Assembly (NCBI GenBank): GCA_028693705.1
Contig: JAQUUX010000030.1
Location: forward strand, 1-35,662
Length of the DNA: 35,662 bases
Reading direction: 5' to 3'
DNA from: Lachnospiraceae bacterium
Lineage (GTDB): Bacteria > Bacillota > Clostridia > Lachnospirales > Lachnospiraceae
Shown: positions 30,081 through 35,662 of the stretch, piece after piece
Position numbering within the stretch: position 1 is the stretch's first letter
Layout of the letters: every line of letters starts with the position of its first letter
Position numbers and translations under genes: made by a program
The notes under the pieces: model-generated
Databases searched by the model: none
Told to the model about the DNA's origin: nothing
The model's input: the letters and a program-made list of their open reading frames with translations, nothing else

Positions 30081-31151
30081 ATGAAAAAGCAACTTGACCA
30101 ATATTTACTTATGCAGGGATACCAAAAAATTGTATCAAATTTACCGGAATTTACGATGTATTTTCGCGTGGAAACGGCATTTGTGAATTTGTTGTTTTTG
30201 ATTGACTATCGAAACGAACTATACATCACCACAGATCAGTATGATGAGATCAAGAAAAAAATGAAAGCTCTTTTTGTAGAAAAAGGGATTCGGGAAATTC
30301 ATACATTGTCACTGATTCTTACGGAGAACTGTGAAAAGGCTGAGCAGTTGGTTAAACAGGATTCTTTTGCTTGGATCATTAACAAAACTAATAGACAATT
30401 GGTTATTCCTGTGGATAAGACAGAGGATTATTATGGTTTTCGTGGACAACTGCAGGAATTTTTGAAACACTTGCCAGAAGAAATAGAAGAATTAGCGGAT
30501 GAAGAAATAGTATTCAATAAAGAAAAGCAGGTAGCAGGTATTAAAGTTAAAAGAAAAGCTATGCCCTGGATGACAATTGCTTTGGTAACAGTTAATGTGA
30601 TCATCTATCTCTTATGTGCATTGTCGGGAAATGTGTTATATAATATAGGAGTATTCGATAAAATAGCGATTTTGCAAAACGGAGAATATTATCGAATTAT
30701 TAGCTCGATGTTCTTGCATGCGGATGTTTCGCATATTTTTAGCAATATGTTGATTTTATTCTTGGCTGGAGAATTAGTAGAGCGACATCGTGGACATCTT
30801 TGGTTTGCAATATACTATTTTGCTGCTGGTATAGGTGGAAATCTTTTGTATTTATACTATGAAATAATGAGCGACGACTATACAGCGTCATTAGGCGCAA
30901 GTGGAGCGGTTTTTGGAATTGTCGGAGCGATACTGGCCTTGACGATCCTATCAAAGGGGAAATTAGAGAGTGTAACAATCGGAAGAGTTGCTTTTATGAT
31001 TTTCTATTCCGGTTATTCTGGACTGACAAGTTCGTATGTAAACAATGTGGCCCATTTGGGCGGTGTAGTAACGGGATTTGTAGTGGCAATTGTTGTAGAA
31101 ATTTTCCGAAAAATAACAAAACGCGAAAAGAGGAAAAAACATGAAGGTTAA
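30081..31151 (+). CDS. rhomboid family intramembrane serine protease
   Basis: A 356-residue protein with a soluble N-terminal domain (about 1-165) and six predicted membrane helices. The catalytic serine lies in LGASGAVFGIVGA and the catalytic histidine in NNVAHLGGVVTGF. The loop-1 region after helix 1 (NGEYYRIISSMFLHADVSHIFSNM) has the characteristic family pattern. Rhomboids cut substrate proteins inside or next to the membrane. The N-terminal domain here has no recognised family. Translation may be blocked by the hairpin next to its start. The end overlaps the next gene by 11 nt. Substrates are unknown; Tad proteins immediately upstream are a possible but untested group. Confidence 0.93.
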   Translation: MKKQLDQYLLMQGYQKIVSNLPEFTMYFRVETAFVNLLFLIDYRNELYITTDQYDEIKKKMKALFVEKGIREIHTLSLILTENCEKAEQLVKQDSFAWIINKTNRQLVIPVDKTEDYYGFRGQLQEFLKHLPEEIEELADEEIVFNKEKQVAGIKVKRKAMPWMTIALVTVNVIIYLLCALSGNVLYNIGVFDKIAILQNGEYYRIISSMFLHADVSHIFSNMLILFLAGELVERHRGHLWFAIYYFAAGIGGNLLYLYYEIMSDDYTASLGASGAVFGIVGAILALTILSKGKLESVTIGRVAFMIFYSGYSGLTSSYVNNVAHLGGVVTGFVVAIVVEIFRKITKREKRKKHEG

Positions 31152-32151
31152 CATTTATTATGGCGGACGAGGAATAATGGATGATCCGACTTTGTATGTA
31201 ATCAATAAAATGCAAACTGTTCTGGAAGAACTTCATGTGACAGTTGAACGCTTTAATCTTTATGAGTTGAAAAATAATATTGTGACTTTACCACAAACGA
31301 TAAAGACCGCTGATGGTATTATTTTGGCCACAACTGTTGAGTGGTATGGAATAGGCGGATATATGCAGCAGTTTTTGGATGCCTGCTGGTTATATGGTGA
31401 TAAAGAGAAAATAGCAAAAACATACATGTGTCCTGTAGTTATGTCCACAACATATGGTGAGCGTGAGGGTAAATTGAATTTGGCAACTGCGTGGGAGATC
31501 TTAGGCGGTTTGCCATGTAGCGGATTGTGCGGTTATATTGCAGATGCTGCGACACTGGAGGTAAAAGAAGACTATATAACGATCATTGAGAAAAAAGCAG
31601 AGAATATGTATCGCACTATAAATCAAAAACTTTCCAGTTTCCCGGCAAGTAACCAGGCCGTTAAACAAAAAATATCAATTACCAAGAACTATGATCTAAC
31701 GCCACAGGAGTCAGAGCAGTTATCCCAATATGCTTCTGATGATACATATGTACAAAAACAAAAAGAAGATATTCAGGAATTAACCAGTCTATTTAAAAAC
31801 CTGATGGAGGGCGGCAATGGAGCAAAAGTCTCTAACTATGTTGATGCCTTTAAAAAATGCTTTAAACCTGTAGCTGGATTTAAAGCTTCCTATAATATTA
31901 TAGTAGGTGATAATGAAGATACAGTATCACTTCGGATAAACCAGACTGATATTCAATGTGAACCGAAAGCTTTGGCAACGGCAGATGTTGAAGTATCGAT
32001 GGGGAAGGAAGCGATGGAGGAAATTTTGTCCGGCAATACTTCCTTTCAACTTACATTCATGTCTGGAGCAATGAAATTAAAAGGTGATTTTATGGTACTT
32101 CGTACACTAGATCAACTTTTCCCTTTTACAGATCAGAAAAAACAGCTTTAA
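31141..32151 (+). CDS. flavodoxin-fold oxidoreductase fused to an SCP2 domain
   Basis: A 336-residue protein with two parts. Residues 1-165 resemble NAD(P)H-dependent FMN reductase or flavodoxin-like proteins: MKVNIYYGGRGIMDDPTLY at the start, then DGIILATTVEWYGIGGYMQQFLD in the loop that cradles the flavin in such folds. Residues 220-330 resemble an SCP2 (sterol carrier protein 2) lipid-binding domain: VAGFKASYNIIVGDNEDTV, ATADVEVSMGKEAMEEILSG, LTFMSGAMKLKGD. The fusion suggests a redox enzyme acting on or sensing a hydrophobic molecule, but the substrate is unknown. Ribosome site GAGGAAAAAAC lies inside the rhomboid gene (11-nt overlap). Confidence 0.75.
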   Translation: MKVNIYYGGRGIMDDPTLYVINKMQTVLEELHVTVERFNLYELKNNIVTLPQTIKTADGIILATTVEWYGIGGYMQQFLDACWLYGDKEKIAKTYMCPVVMSTTYGEREGKLNLATAWEILGGLPCSGLCGYIADAATLEVKEDYITIIEKKAENMYRTINQKLSSFPASNQAVKQKISITKNYDLTPQESEQLSQYASDDTYVQKQKEDIQELTSLFKNLMEGGNGAKVSNYVDAFKKCFKPVAGFKASYNIIVGDNEDTVSLRINQTDIQCEPKALATADVEVSMGKEAMEEILSGNTSFQLTFMSGAMKLKGDFMVLRTLDQLFPFTDQKKQL

Positions 32152-32164
32152 GGAGGCGGTTATC

Positions 32165-33178
32165 ATGACTTATCAGGAAGTATTGGAAAATGCAAGAAAG
32201 TGCAGTGGACCTTATTGCAAGGCGTGTCCGGTTTGTAATGGAATGGCATGTAAAAATACGGTTCCGGGACCGGGGGCAAAAGGAATAGGAACAGGATTCA
32301 TTCGAAACTATGAAAAATGGCAGGAAATCTGTGTTAACATGGATACTATCTGTGAAAATAGAGCTGTGGATACTACGTATGAAATATTTGGTCAAAAGTT
32401 CGAACTACCGGTATTTGCTGCACCGGTTGGAGCAATGCAGCTTCACTATGGGGATAAATATGATGATCTAACATATAATGATATTTTAGTTGCAGCATGT
32501 GATGACGCTGGAATTGCAGCTTTTACCGGAGATGGAACGAATCCAGCTGTTGTAGAAGGTGCTGTAAAAGCAATTGCAAAGAATCATGGACACGGTGTTC
32601 CCACGATTAAGCCATGGAATCTAGCAACGATAAAAGAAAAAATGGAATTAGCAAAAAATGCAGATCCTTTTGCAATTGCCATGGACATTGATGCGGCAGG
32701 TCTTCCTTTCTTGAAGAATATGCAGCCACCGGCAGGCAGTAAAACGGTTGATGAATTGAAAGAGATTGTGACTATGGCAGAAAAACCTTTCATATTAAAG
32801 GGAATCATGACTGTAAATGGTGCAAAAAAAGCCCTGGAAGCTGGTGCATCTGGAATTGTTGTTTCAAATCATGGAGGACGAGTACTAGATCAGTGTCCAT
32901 CAACAGCAGAGGTATTGCCTGAAATTGTAGCGGCAGTCGGCGACAAGATGACTATTATGGTAGATGGCGGTATTCGTACTGGTATGGACGTCTTTAAAGC
33001 TCTTGCACTTGGAGCAGATGCAGTTCTGATTGCAAGGCCTTTTGTTACTATGGTTTATGGTGGTGGTGCAGAGGGTGTGAAAATTTACGCAGACAAGTTA
33101 AAAGCTGAACTTTCTGACACTATGGCAATGTGTGGTGCACACTCATTAAAAGAGATTAACAAATCCATGGTGCGATAA
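32165..33178 (+). CDS. FMN-dependent alpha-hydroxy-acid oxidoreductase
   Basis: A 337-residue protein of the family that includes lactate oxidase, glycolate oxidase and L-lactate dehydrogenase LldD. The TIM barrel shows AAPVGAMQLHY, KPWNLATIKEKM, a catalytic His and Arg in VSNHGGRVLDQ, and MVDGGIRTGMDVFKALALGADAVLIARP for phosphate of FMN. It is shorter than typical members and has an N-terminal Cys cluster (C-x4-C-x2-C-x2-C-x4-C, about residues 14-30: CSGPYCKACPVCNGMACK), which looks like an iron-sulfur or disulfide motif and is absent from classical LldD. The electron acceptor and substrate are therefore uncertain; an anaerobe would use it as a dehydrogenase or reductase. Confidence 0.8.
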   Translation: MTYQEVLENARKCSGPYCKACPVCNGMACKNTVPGPGAKGIGTGFIRNYEKWQEICVNMDTICENRAVDTTYEIFGQKFELPVFAAPVGAMQLHYGDKYDDLTYNDILVAACDDAGIAAFTGDGTNPAVVEGAVKAIAKNHGHGVPTIKPWNLATIKEKMELAKNADPFAIAMDIDAAGLPFLKNMQPPAGSKTVDELKEIVTMAEKPFILKGIMTVNGAKKALEAGASGIVVSNHGGRVLDQCPSTAEVLPEIVAAVGDKMTIMVDGGIRTGMDVFKALALGADAVLIARPFVTMVYGGGAEGVKIYADKLKAELSDTMAMCGAHSLKEINKSMVR

Positions 33179-33195
33179 AATAAGGAGACTAATAA

Positions 33196-33609
33196 ATGAA
33201 AGAAACAGATTGTATTTTTTGTAAAATTGCAAATGGTGAAATTCCTTCTAAGACAATTTATGAAGATGGTGAGTTTCGTGTTGTTTTGGATTTGGGACCG
33301 GCGACAAAGGGACATGCACTAATTCTACCCAAGGATCATTTTTCTGATATATATGAAATACCGGAAGAAAAAGTAGCATCAGTCATGAAATTGGCGAAAA
33401 AATTAACGAAACAGATGACTGAAACATTGAGATGTGATGGTTTTAATATTGTACAGAACAATGGAGAAGCTGCCGGACAGACAGTAATGCATTATCATTT
33501 ACATCTTATTCCGCGTTACAAGAATGATGGACAGCATATTTTATGGAATCCGACAGAACCAACGCAGGAAGAACTGGAAGAAATTAGAAAGATTATTACC
33601 CAAGAATAA
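33196..33609 (+). CDS. HIT family hydrolase (histidine triad)
   Basis: A 137-residue cytoplasmic protein of the HIT superfamily, Hint-like group, which hydrolyses nucleoside phosphoramidates or dinucleotide phosphates. The histidine triad MHYHLHLIPRY (about 98-108) and the N-terminal CIFCKIANGEIPSK (two Cys) are typical. The central GHALILPKDHF is also diagnostic. It lies 17 nt after the previous gene. A general salvage or damage-repair role is likely; no specific link to its neighbours is visible. Confidence 0.94.
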   Translation: MKETDCIFCKIANGEIPSKTIYEDGEFRVVLDLGPATKGHALILPKDHFSDIYEIPEEKVASVMKLAKKLTKQMTETLRCDGFNIVQNNGEAAGQTVMHYHLHLIPRYKNDGQHILWNPTEPTQEELEEIRKIITQE

Positions 33610-33627
33610 AGGAATAGTGGATATCAT

Positions 33628-34470
33628 ATGAGAACGATTCAAGTATCAGATATAACAACCAACATAAAAGAAATGTGTATAGAGGCCAATCATTTTCTTG
33701 CAAAAGACATGAAAGAGGCTTTGCAACATGCCTGTGCAGAAGAGAAAAGTAGCCTGGGTAAACAGATTCTTGGACAACTAGAGGAGAATCTACAGATAGC
33801 TTCAACTGATATGATTCCAATTTGCCAGGATACCGGTATGGCTGTTATCTTTATGGAAATTGGTCAAGAAGTTCATTTTGAGGGCGGGGATTTAGAGGCT
33901 TCAATAAATGAAGGTGTGAGACAGGGTTATGTAGAAGGTTATTTGAGAAAATCAGTCGTTGATGATCCTCTTATAAGAAAAAATACAAATGATAATACAC
34001 CGGCGGTAATACATTATACAATTGTTTCGGGAGAACAAGTGAAAATCACAGTAGCACCCAAGGGCTTTGGTAGTGAAAATATGAGCAGAATTTTTATGCT
34101 TAAACCGGCAGATGGGATAGATGGTGTTAAAGAAGCAATACTAACGGCAGTACGAGAGGCGGGGCCTAATGCCTGTCCACCTATGGTGGTTGGAGTAGGA
34201 ATCGGTGGTACCTTCGAAAAATGTGCAGAATTAGCGAAAAAAGCGTTGACCAGGCCGATAGATCAACATTCGGATATCCCATATGTTAAAGAGATGGAGA
34301 CAGAGTTGTTAGAAAGGATTAATAAGACAGGGATTGGTCCGGGAGGACTTGGCGGAACAATAACTGCGTTGGGAGTTAATATCAATACTTATCCAACACA
34401 TATAGCCGGACTGCCTGTAGCAGTGAACATTTGTTGCCACGTAAATAGACATGCAATTCGGGTTTTATAA
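33628..34470 (+). CDS. fumarate hydratase, class I, alpha subunit
   Basis: A 280-residue subunit of the oxygen-sensitive class I fumarase or tartrate dehydratase, which hydrates fumarate to malate using a [4Fe-4S] cluster. Three Cys ligands can be read: IPICQDTGMA, GPNACPPMVVG and VNICCHVNRHA. Further marks are GGTFEKCAELAKKAL and GIGPGGLGG. The protein corresponds to the N-terminal half of single-chain FumA. The beta subunit is encoded 78 nt downstream. It has AAAGG about 18 nt upstream and likely depends on coupling to the HIT gene. L-tartrate dehydratase is an alternative; malate or fumarate context cannot exclude it. Confidence 0.9.
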   Translation: MRTIQVSDITTNIKEMCIEANHFLAKDMKEALQHACAEEKSSLGKQILGQLEENLQIASTDMIPICQDTGMAVIFMEIGQEVHFEGGDLEASINEGVRQGYVEGYLRKSVVDDPLIRKNTNDNTPAVIHYTIVSGEQVKITVAPKGFGSENMSRIFMLKPADGIDGVKEAILTAVREAGPNACPPMVVGVGIGGTFEKCAELAKKALTRPIDQHSDIPYVKEMETELLERINKTGIGPGGLGGTITALGVNINTYPTHIAGLPVAVNICCHVNRHAIRVL

Positions 34471-34548
34471 AGCTGTTTCTTCTATATATATAGGTGCATC
34501 CAAAACATGAAATACTAAATGTGGAATTTTTAGGGAAAGGATACAATT

Positions 34549-35100
34549 ATGAATAAAAATATAACAGCGCCTTTGGATCCGAATGTAATAAAAGATTTGA
34601 ACGCAGGAGATATGGTTTTTATATCAGGAATTATATATACGGCTCGTGATGCAGCTCATGAAAGAATGGATGAAGCTTTAAATAAAGGTAACGAACTTCC
34701 TTTTAATATAAAGAATAATGTGATTTATTATATGGGACCATCACCGGCAAGAGAAGGAAGACCTATTGGATCAGCCGGTCCAACAACAGCAAGCAGAATG
34801 GATAAGTACACACCGAAACTTTTGGATCTTGGATTGGGTGGAATGATTGGTAAAGGTAAAAGAAGCGATGCAGTTAAAGAAGCAGTTATTAGAAACGAAG
34901 CAGTATATTTTGCCGCAATAGGAGGCGCAGGCGCTTTGCTGTCAAAGGCAATAGTAAGTTCAGAAGTGATTGCTTATGATGATCTTGGAACAGAAGCAAT
35001 CAGAAAACTTGAGGTTTTAAATTTTCCAGCAATTGTTGTGATTGATTCGAAAGGAAATAATTTATATGAAACAGCCATAAAAGCGTATTGCGAAATATAA
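34549..35100 (+). CDS. fumarate hydratase, class I, beta subunit
   Basis: A 183-residue protein equal to the C-terminal half of single-chain class I fumarase. Marks include GDMVFISGIIYTARDAAHERM, a phosphate- or carboxylate-binding GPSPAREGRPIGSAGPTTASR and DLGLGGMIGKGKRS. It forms the swivelling domain that closes over the active-site cluster held by the alpha subunit. A clear ribosome site (GGGAAAGGA) precedes the ATG. The 78-nt gap to the alpha gene holds no visible promoter or terminator. No terminator is seen after it; the tRNA-Ser promoter begins 23 nt beyond its stop. Confidence 0.92.
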   Translation: MNKNITAPLDPNVIKDLNAGDMVFISGIIYTARDAAHERMDEALNKGNELPFNIKNNVIYYMGPSPAREGRPIGSAGPTTASRMDKYTPKLLDLGLGGMIGKGKRSDAVKEAVIRNEAVYFAAIGGAGALLSKAIVSSEVIAYDDLGTEAIRKLEVLNFPAIVVIDSKGNNLYETAIKAYCEI

Positions 35101-35122
35101 TGCTAAAAAGGCTAAAAATGAA

Positions 35123-35151
35123 TTGACAAACAAAAGTGATTTGGTTATAAT
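35123..35151 (+). promoter_or_regulatory. consensus promoter of tRNA-Ser
   Basis: TTGACA (35123-35128), exactly 17 bp, TATAAT (35146-35151): a perfect sigma-A consensus promoter. Start point near 35158, about 54 nt before the mature tRNA 5' end. Confidence 0.88.
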
Positions 35152-35211
35152 AACAATTGCGTCACATTTGACGACTAACTTTATATTGGTAGAGGATAAA
35201 GTTCGGACTGT

Positions 35212-35299
35212 GGAGAAATACTCAAGAGGCCGAAGAGGCGCCCCTGCTAAGGGTGTAGGTCGGGCAACCGGCGCGAGGGTTCAAATCCCTCTTTCTCCG
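35212..35299 (+). tRNA. tRNA-Ser (anticodon GCT)
   Basis: An 88-nt class II tRNA. Acceptor stem GGAGAAA pairs with TTTCTCC, the D arm holds GGCCGAAGAGGC, the anticodon stem CGCCC/GGGTG encloses CTGCTAA with anticodon GCT, a long variable arm (GTCGGGCAACCGGC) follows, and the T arm contains GGGTTCAAATCCC. Discriminator G, CCA not encoded. Confidence 0.95.
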
Positions 35300-35319
35300 T
35301 TTATTCTACTGCAGGATGA

Positions 35320-35335
35320 ATTCTCGTAAGAGAAT
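35320..35335 (+). other. hairpin after tRNA-Ser
   Basis: ATTCTC (35320-35325), loop GTAA, GAGAAT (35330-35335), extended by ATG/CAT with one bulged A. No T tract follows, so it is not an intrinsic terminator. It may mark the processed 3' trailer or form part of the larger folded region that follows. Confidence 0.5.
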
Positions 35336-35344
35336 CATTTCCGA

Positions 35345-35414
35345 AGAACTATGTTTCCGCGGAAATAAAAGAATCAGATTTTGGTGGTTCTTAAAGGAAA
35401 CAAGTTCTTTTTTT
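35345..35414 (+). terminator. long terminator-like stem after tRNA-Ser
   Basis: AGAACT (35345-35350) with AGTTCT (35403-35408) and GTTTCC (35353-35358) with GGAAAC (35396-35401) build a two-part stem, enclosing an inner hairpin AGAATCA/TGGTTCT (about 35370-35391). Seven T residues (35408-35414) follow. It probably ends the tRNA-Ser transcript before the strong promoters downstream. A rival stem ATTTCCG/CGGAAAT (35337-35343 with 35360-35366) would exclude it. Confidence 0.6.
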
Positions 35415-35464
35415 GCCTCGTAAATTTAAAAAACAAATTGTTTTAAAAATTTACAAAAATCGGG

Positions 35465-35494
35465 TTGACAAGCAAGTTGATTCGATGGTAGAAT
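35465..35494 (+). promoter_or_regulatory. first of two tandem strong promoters (P1)
   Basis: TTGACA (35465-35470), 18 bp, TAGAAT (35489-35494), behind an A/T-rich stretch. Together with P2 it faces out of the window and suggests an rRNA operon downstream. Confidence 0.7.
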
Positions 35495-35584
35495 AAAACT
35501 CCACTCGCCCAAACGAGCGGTACAAAATCTAAAAAGCGATGAATGCGAAAGCAAATCAAAGCAAAAAAGATTTTAAAAAAAGTA

Positions 35585-35613
35585 TTGACATCAGATAAGA
35601 CACATGATATTAT
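35585..35613 (+). promoter_or_regulatory. second tandem strong promoter (P2)
   Basis: TTGACA (35585-35590), 17 bp, TATTAT (35608-35613), preceded by a run of A and T (AAAAAAGATTTTAAAAAAAG) like an UP element. The start would be near 35620, and the RNA leader continues past the window edge ending in GACGAACCT, a sequence type common in clostridial rRNA leaders (from memory). Confidence 0.72.
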
Positions 35614-35662
35614 ATCAGAGTTGCGTCTGACAGAGATACAACAAAAGCAATAAGACGAACCT

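Larger units (their letters stand above)
35300..35662 (+). other. intergenic region between tRNA-Ser and the window edge
   Basis: These 363 bp hold no gene that can be supported. They contain the trailer hairpin, the terminator-like stem, an A/T-rich imperfect palindrome at about 35423-35456 just upstream of a promoter (a possible UP element), two strong promoters, a small CTCG/CGAG hairpin at about 35507-35520 and an untranslated leader running to the edge. This is the layout seen ahead of rRNA operons. Confidence 0.65.

Noticed and set aside
35123..35329. 68-codon open frame on the plus strand
   Set aside because: It runs through the tRNA-Ser promoter and the tRNA itself.
35370..35410. GGTGG-containing segment as a T-box leader
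   Set aside because: The T-box core (GGGTGGNACCGCG) is not matched, no specifier loop is seen, and no aminoacyl-tRNA or amino-acid gene follows.

Overview
The window looks like chromosomal DNA of an anaerobic, low-GC Gram-positive bacterium of the Clostridia, most likely Lachnospiraceae. This is inferred from AT-rich DNA, Shine-Dalgarno sites close to AAGGAGG, the protein families present (DegV, BofA, YaaL, a SpoVB-like flippase, a two-subunit class I fumarase, a Gram-positive Tad pilus locus and a DUF6240-like flagellar-locus protein), and tRNA genes without an encoded CCA end. No phage, insertion sequence, plasmid or CRISPR signature was seen. Family names come from reading the translations, not from database searches.

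Layout. 1-6270: a probable metal-efflux membrane protein, a TraX-like membrane protein, a minimal SufC plus SufB/D-type pair, a membrane-anchored GH25 lysozyme and a SpoVB/MurJ-like flippase, closed by a terminator. 6285-7915: a divergent tetR/degV pair whose shared control region has two palindromes flanking a good promoter. 7963-9866: tRNA-Lys on the minus strand, divergent from and sharing promoter DNA with tatD-rsmA. 9967-14534: a large acidic protein with a degenerate AAA+ domain, followed by glgB. 14539-19326: a flagellar cassette (a 1006-residue repeat protein, flagellin and a FliS-like chaperone) behind a sigma-28-type promoter that is interlocked with the glgB terminator. 19276-19995: yaaL and bofA, diverging from a region with a large inverted repeat and a possible sigma-E-type promoter.

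20032-30026 is a full Gram-positive Tad (type IVb) pilus operon: a consensus promoter, a structured leader of about 138 nt, prepilin peptidase 1, a TadZ-like protein, the TadA ATPase, TadB, an unusually large TadC, the Flp pilin, a DUF5702-like protein, a TadE-like protein with two zinc-type motifs, prepilin peptidase 2, a second TadE-like pseudopilin and an FHA-domain membrane protein. Three of the four small or minor pilin candidates carry a clear G|xxxxE processing site, so the two peptidases have substrates in the same operon.

30081-35100 is a tightly packed metabolic run: rhomboid protease, flavodoxin-SCP2 fusion, FMN-dependent alpha-hydroxy-acid oxidoreductase, HIT protein and both fumarase subunits. 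The window ends with tRNA-Ser(GCT) and tandem strong promoters of the kind found ahead of rRNA operons, so an rRNA operon probably starts just beyond position 35662.

The most interesting points are the pseudo-AAA+ protein next to glgB, the 1006-residue repeat protein that may be a FliK-related flagellar factor, the structured Tad leader with partial resemblance to a c-di-GMP-I riboswitch and a CTG-type start, the TadC with a large extracytoplasmic insertion, the metal-motif TadE, and the hairpin that covers the ribosome binding site of the rhomboid gene.
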